From NCBI GenBank assembly GCA_028293825.1, contig JAQGNY010000005.1, positions 124,001 to 188,000 on the forward strand: 64,000 nt of DNA. Reading direction: 5' to 3'. Position numbers and translations under genes: made by a program. The notes beneath the pieces were generated by a model, which made no database searches, was not told the origin of the DNA, and was given only the letters and a program-made list of their open reading frames with translations. This document shows positions 63,270-64,000 of the stretch, piece after piece; within the stretch, counting starts at the first letter, position 1; each line of letters starts with the position of its first letter. Origin of the DNA: Verrucomicrobiaceae bacterium. Its GTDB lineage: Bacteria; Pseudomonadota; Gammaproteobacteria; Pseudomonadales; CAMLJR01.

Positions 63270-64000
63270 ATGAGTCATTCAATTACGCGCGTGCTGGGCT
63301 TTATCGGCATTTTTATTTTTGCAGTGCCGGTATTTGCCGATCCGCCGGCGCGCGTCGGTCGCATCAGTTATATCGAAGGCAAGGCGTCGTTTAGCGCGGG
63401 GCATGCGAGCGCCGAAAATGCCGATGACGATGCGAATCGAGACGATGCCGATCAAGCCGGCGCTAATCAAGAAAGCGCCAATCGAGACAATGTCGATAGA
63501 GACAGTACCGATAGAGGCAGTGCCAATCAAAGCGGCGCAGCGGATGACGATCAATGGAGCGATGCGACGCTGAATTATCCGATAACCACCGGCGATAGTT
63601 TGTGGACCGAGCCGAACGCGCGACTTGAATTGCAAATCGGTTCGGCGGAAGTACGCATGGATCATTCGACCGAATTCAATGTCGTGCAACTCGACGATGA
63701 CGCGACGCAATTGCGCGTCGATCAGGGCGTGATAAATGTGCATTTACATGCGGTGCCGACCGGCGGTATTTCGGTAATAACCCCGCAGGGCCGAATCGAT
63801 TTAGTGAAACCCGGCAGCTACCACATTGACGCCGGCTATCCGCCTGCCGATGAGGTGACCGATAACAACGCCGGCCAAAATAATTCCTCCGCAAATAACG
63901 ACGATTTACAAAACTCAAAAGTAAGAATCACCACGCTCGAAGGCGAGGCGCAAATTAACGAAGCACGCGCTCATTTGGTGATATTGCCGGGCGAAGGCGC
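63270..64000 (+). CDS. DUF6600/FecR-like secreted protein, N-terminal part (runs off the right edge)
   Basis: Not in the ORF track because it has no stop here; open from ATG 63270 to the edge, about 243 residues. Signal peptide (VLGFIGIFIFAVPVFADP), then PARVGRISYIEGKASFS, a 5-residue repeat linker, TLNYPITTGDSLWTEPNARLELQIGSAEVRMD and LRVDQGVINVHLHAV with VITPQGRIDLVKPGSYHID, which match DUF6600/FecR-type periplasmic domains. Family members are secreted and of unknown function, usually followed by a hydrophobic or His/Pro-rich tail. GGGA precedes the ATG. Confidence 0.88.
   Translation, partial: MSHSITRVLGFIGIFIFAVPVFADPPARVGRISYIEGKASFSAGHASAENADDDANRDDADQAGANQESANRDNVDRDSTDRGSANQSGAADDDQWSDATLNYPITTGDSLWTEPNARLELQIGSAEVRMDHSTEFNVVQLDDDATQLRVDQGVINVHLHAVPTGGISVITPQGRIDLVKPGSYHIDAGYPPADEVTDNNAGQNNSSANNDDLQNSKVRITTLEGEAQINEARAHLVILPGEG
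63434..63538 (+). repeat. Seven tandem 15-bp repeats inside the DUF6600 gene
   Basis: Seven in-frame 15-bp units (for example CGATAGAGACAGTAC, CGATAGAGGCAGTGC, CAATCGAGACAATGT) encode pentapeptides of the type A-N/D-R/Q-D/S-x. They interrupt the conserved domain between its first and second strands. The period and in-frame unit mean copy-number change would keep the gene open. Confidence 0.92.

Overview
The window reads as chromosomal DNA of an aerobic Gram-negative proteobacterium, probably gamma- or betaproteobacterial. The support is three TonB-dependent outer-membrane receptors, lipoproteins with lipoboxes, a rhombosortase/GlyGly-CTERM pair, a methyl-accepting chemotaxis protein, YajQ and an AdiA/LdcC-type decarboxylase. 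I cannot place it more precisely from sequence alone. I saw no insertion sequence, phage gene, integrase, CRISPR array, tRNA or rRNA.

1-34 kb, a cobalamin (B12) region. On the minus strand a cobalamin riboswitch leads into cbtB, cbtA, a DUF1636 protein, cobW and the start of cobN (cut by the window edge), for cobalt entry and insertion. A second minus-strand operon holds cobL, an HPP-CBS membrane protein, cbiD, cobK, cobE, cobM and an unrecognised 94-residue protein. Opposite cobL, on the plus strand, are cobG, cobH, cobI and a CbiG-CobJ fusion. Together they cover most of the oxygen-dependent corrin-ring steps, with CbiD where CobF would be expected. Two further riboswitches each precede a TonB-dependent receptor (16.5 and 19.2 kb). 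The second receptor is followed at once by a PepSY membrane protein. A fourth, shorter riboswitch precedes a BtuB-like receptor and bluB, which makes the lower ligand 5,6-dimethylbenzimidazole. Synthesis, corrinoid or cobalt uptake and lower-ligand supply therefore lie together and largely under B12 feedback.

22-48 kb, mixed housekeeping and stress genes. These include a lipoprotein, a GH15 glycosidase, a Fsr-type efflux pump with a divergent AraC regulator, OsmC, a secreted FKBP isomerase, a 2-dehydropantoate reductase, YajQ, an L,D-transpeptidase lipoprotein and DUF805. A rhombosortase stands divergent to a beta-propeller protein that ends in a GlyGly-CTERM sorting tail. An Orn/Lys/Arg decarboxylase, an SDR and a chemotaxis receptor of unusual layout follow.

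48.7-60.7 kb, a four-gene surface-protein operon. A 182-residue secreted protein, an 882-residue DUF11 repeat protein, a 1955-residue protein joining adhesin-like modules to a predicted outer-membrane barrel, and a 940-residue TadG-like/SdrD-B-like/DUF11 protein lie in one direction. The 882- and 1955-residue proteins share a paralogous N-terminal module. This is my main candidate for an undescribed system.

60.8-64 kb. A small lipoprotein, a secreted alpha/beta hydrolase and a DUF2239 gene whose consensus-like promoter is bracketed by two CCCGGG palindromes. The window ends in a DUF6600/FecR-like secreted protein carrying seven tandem 15-bp repeats.
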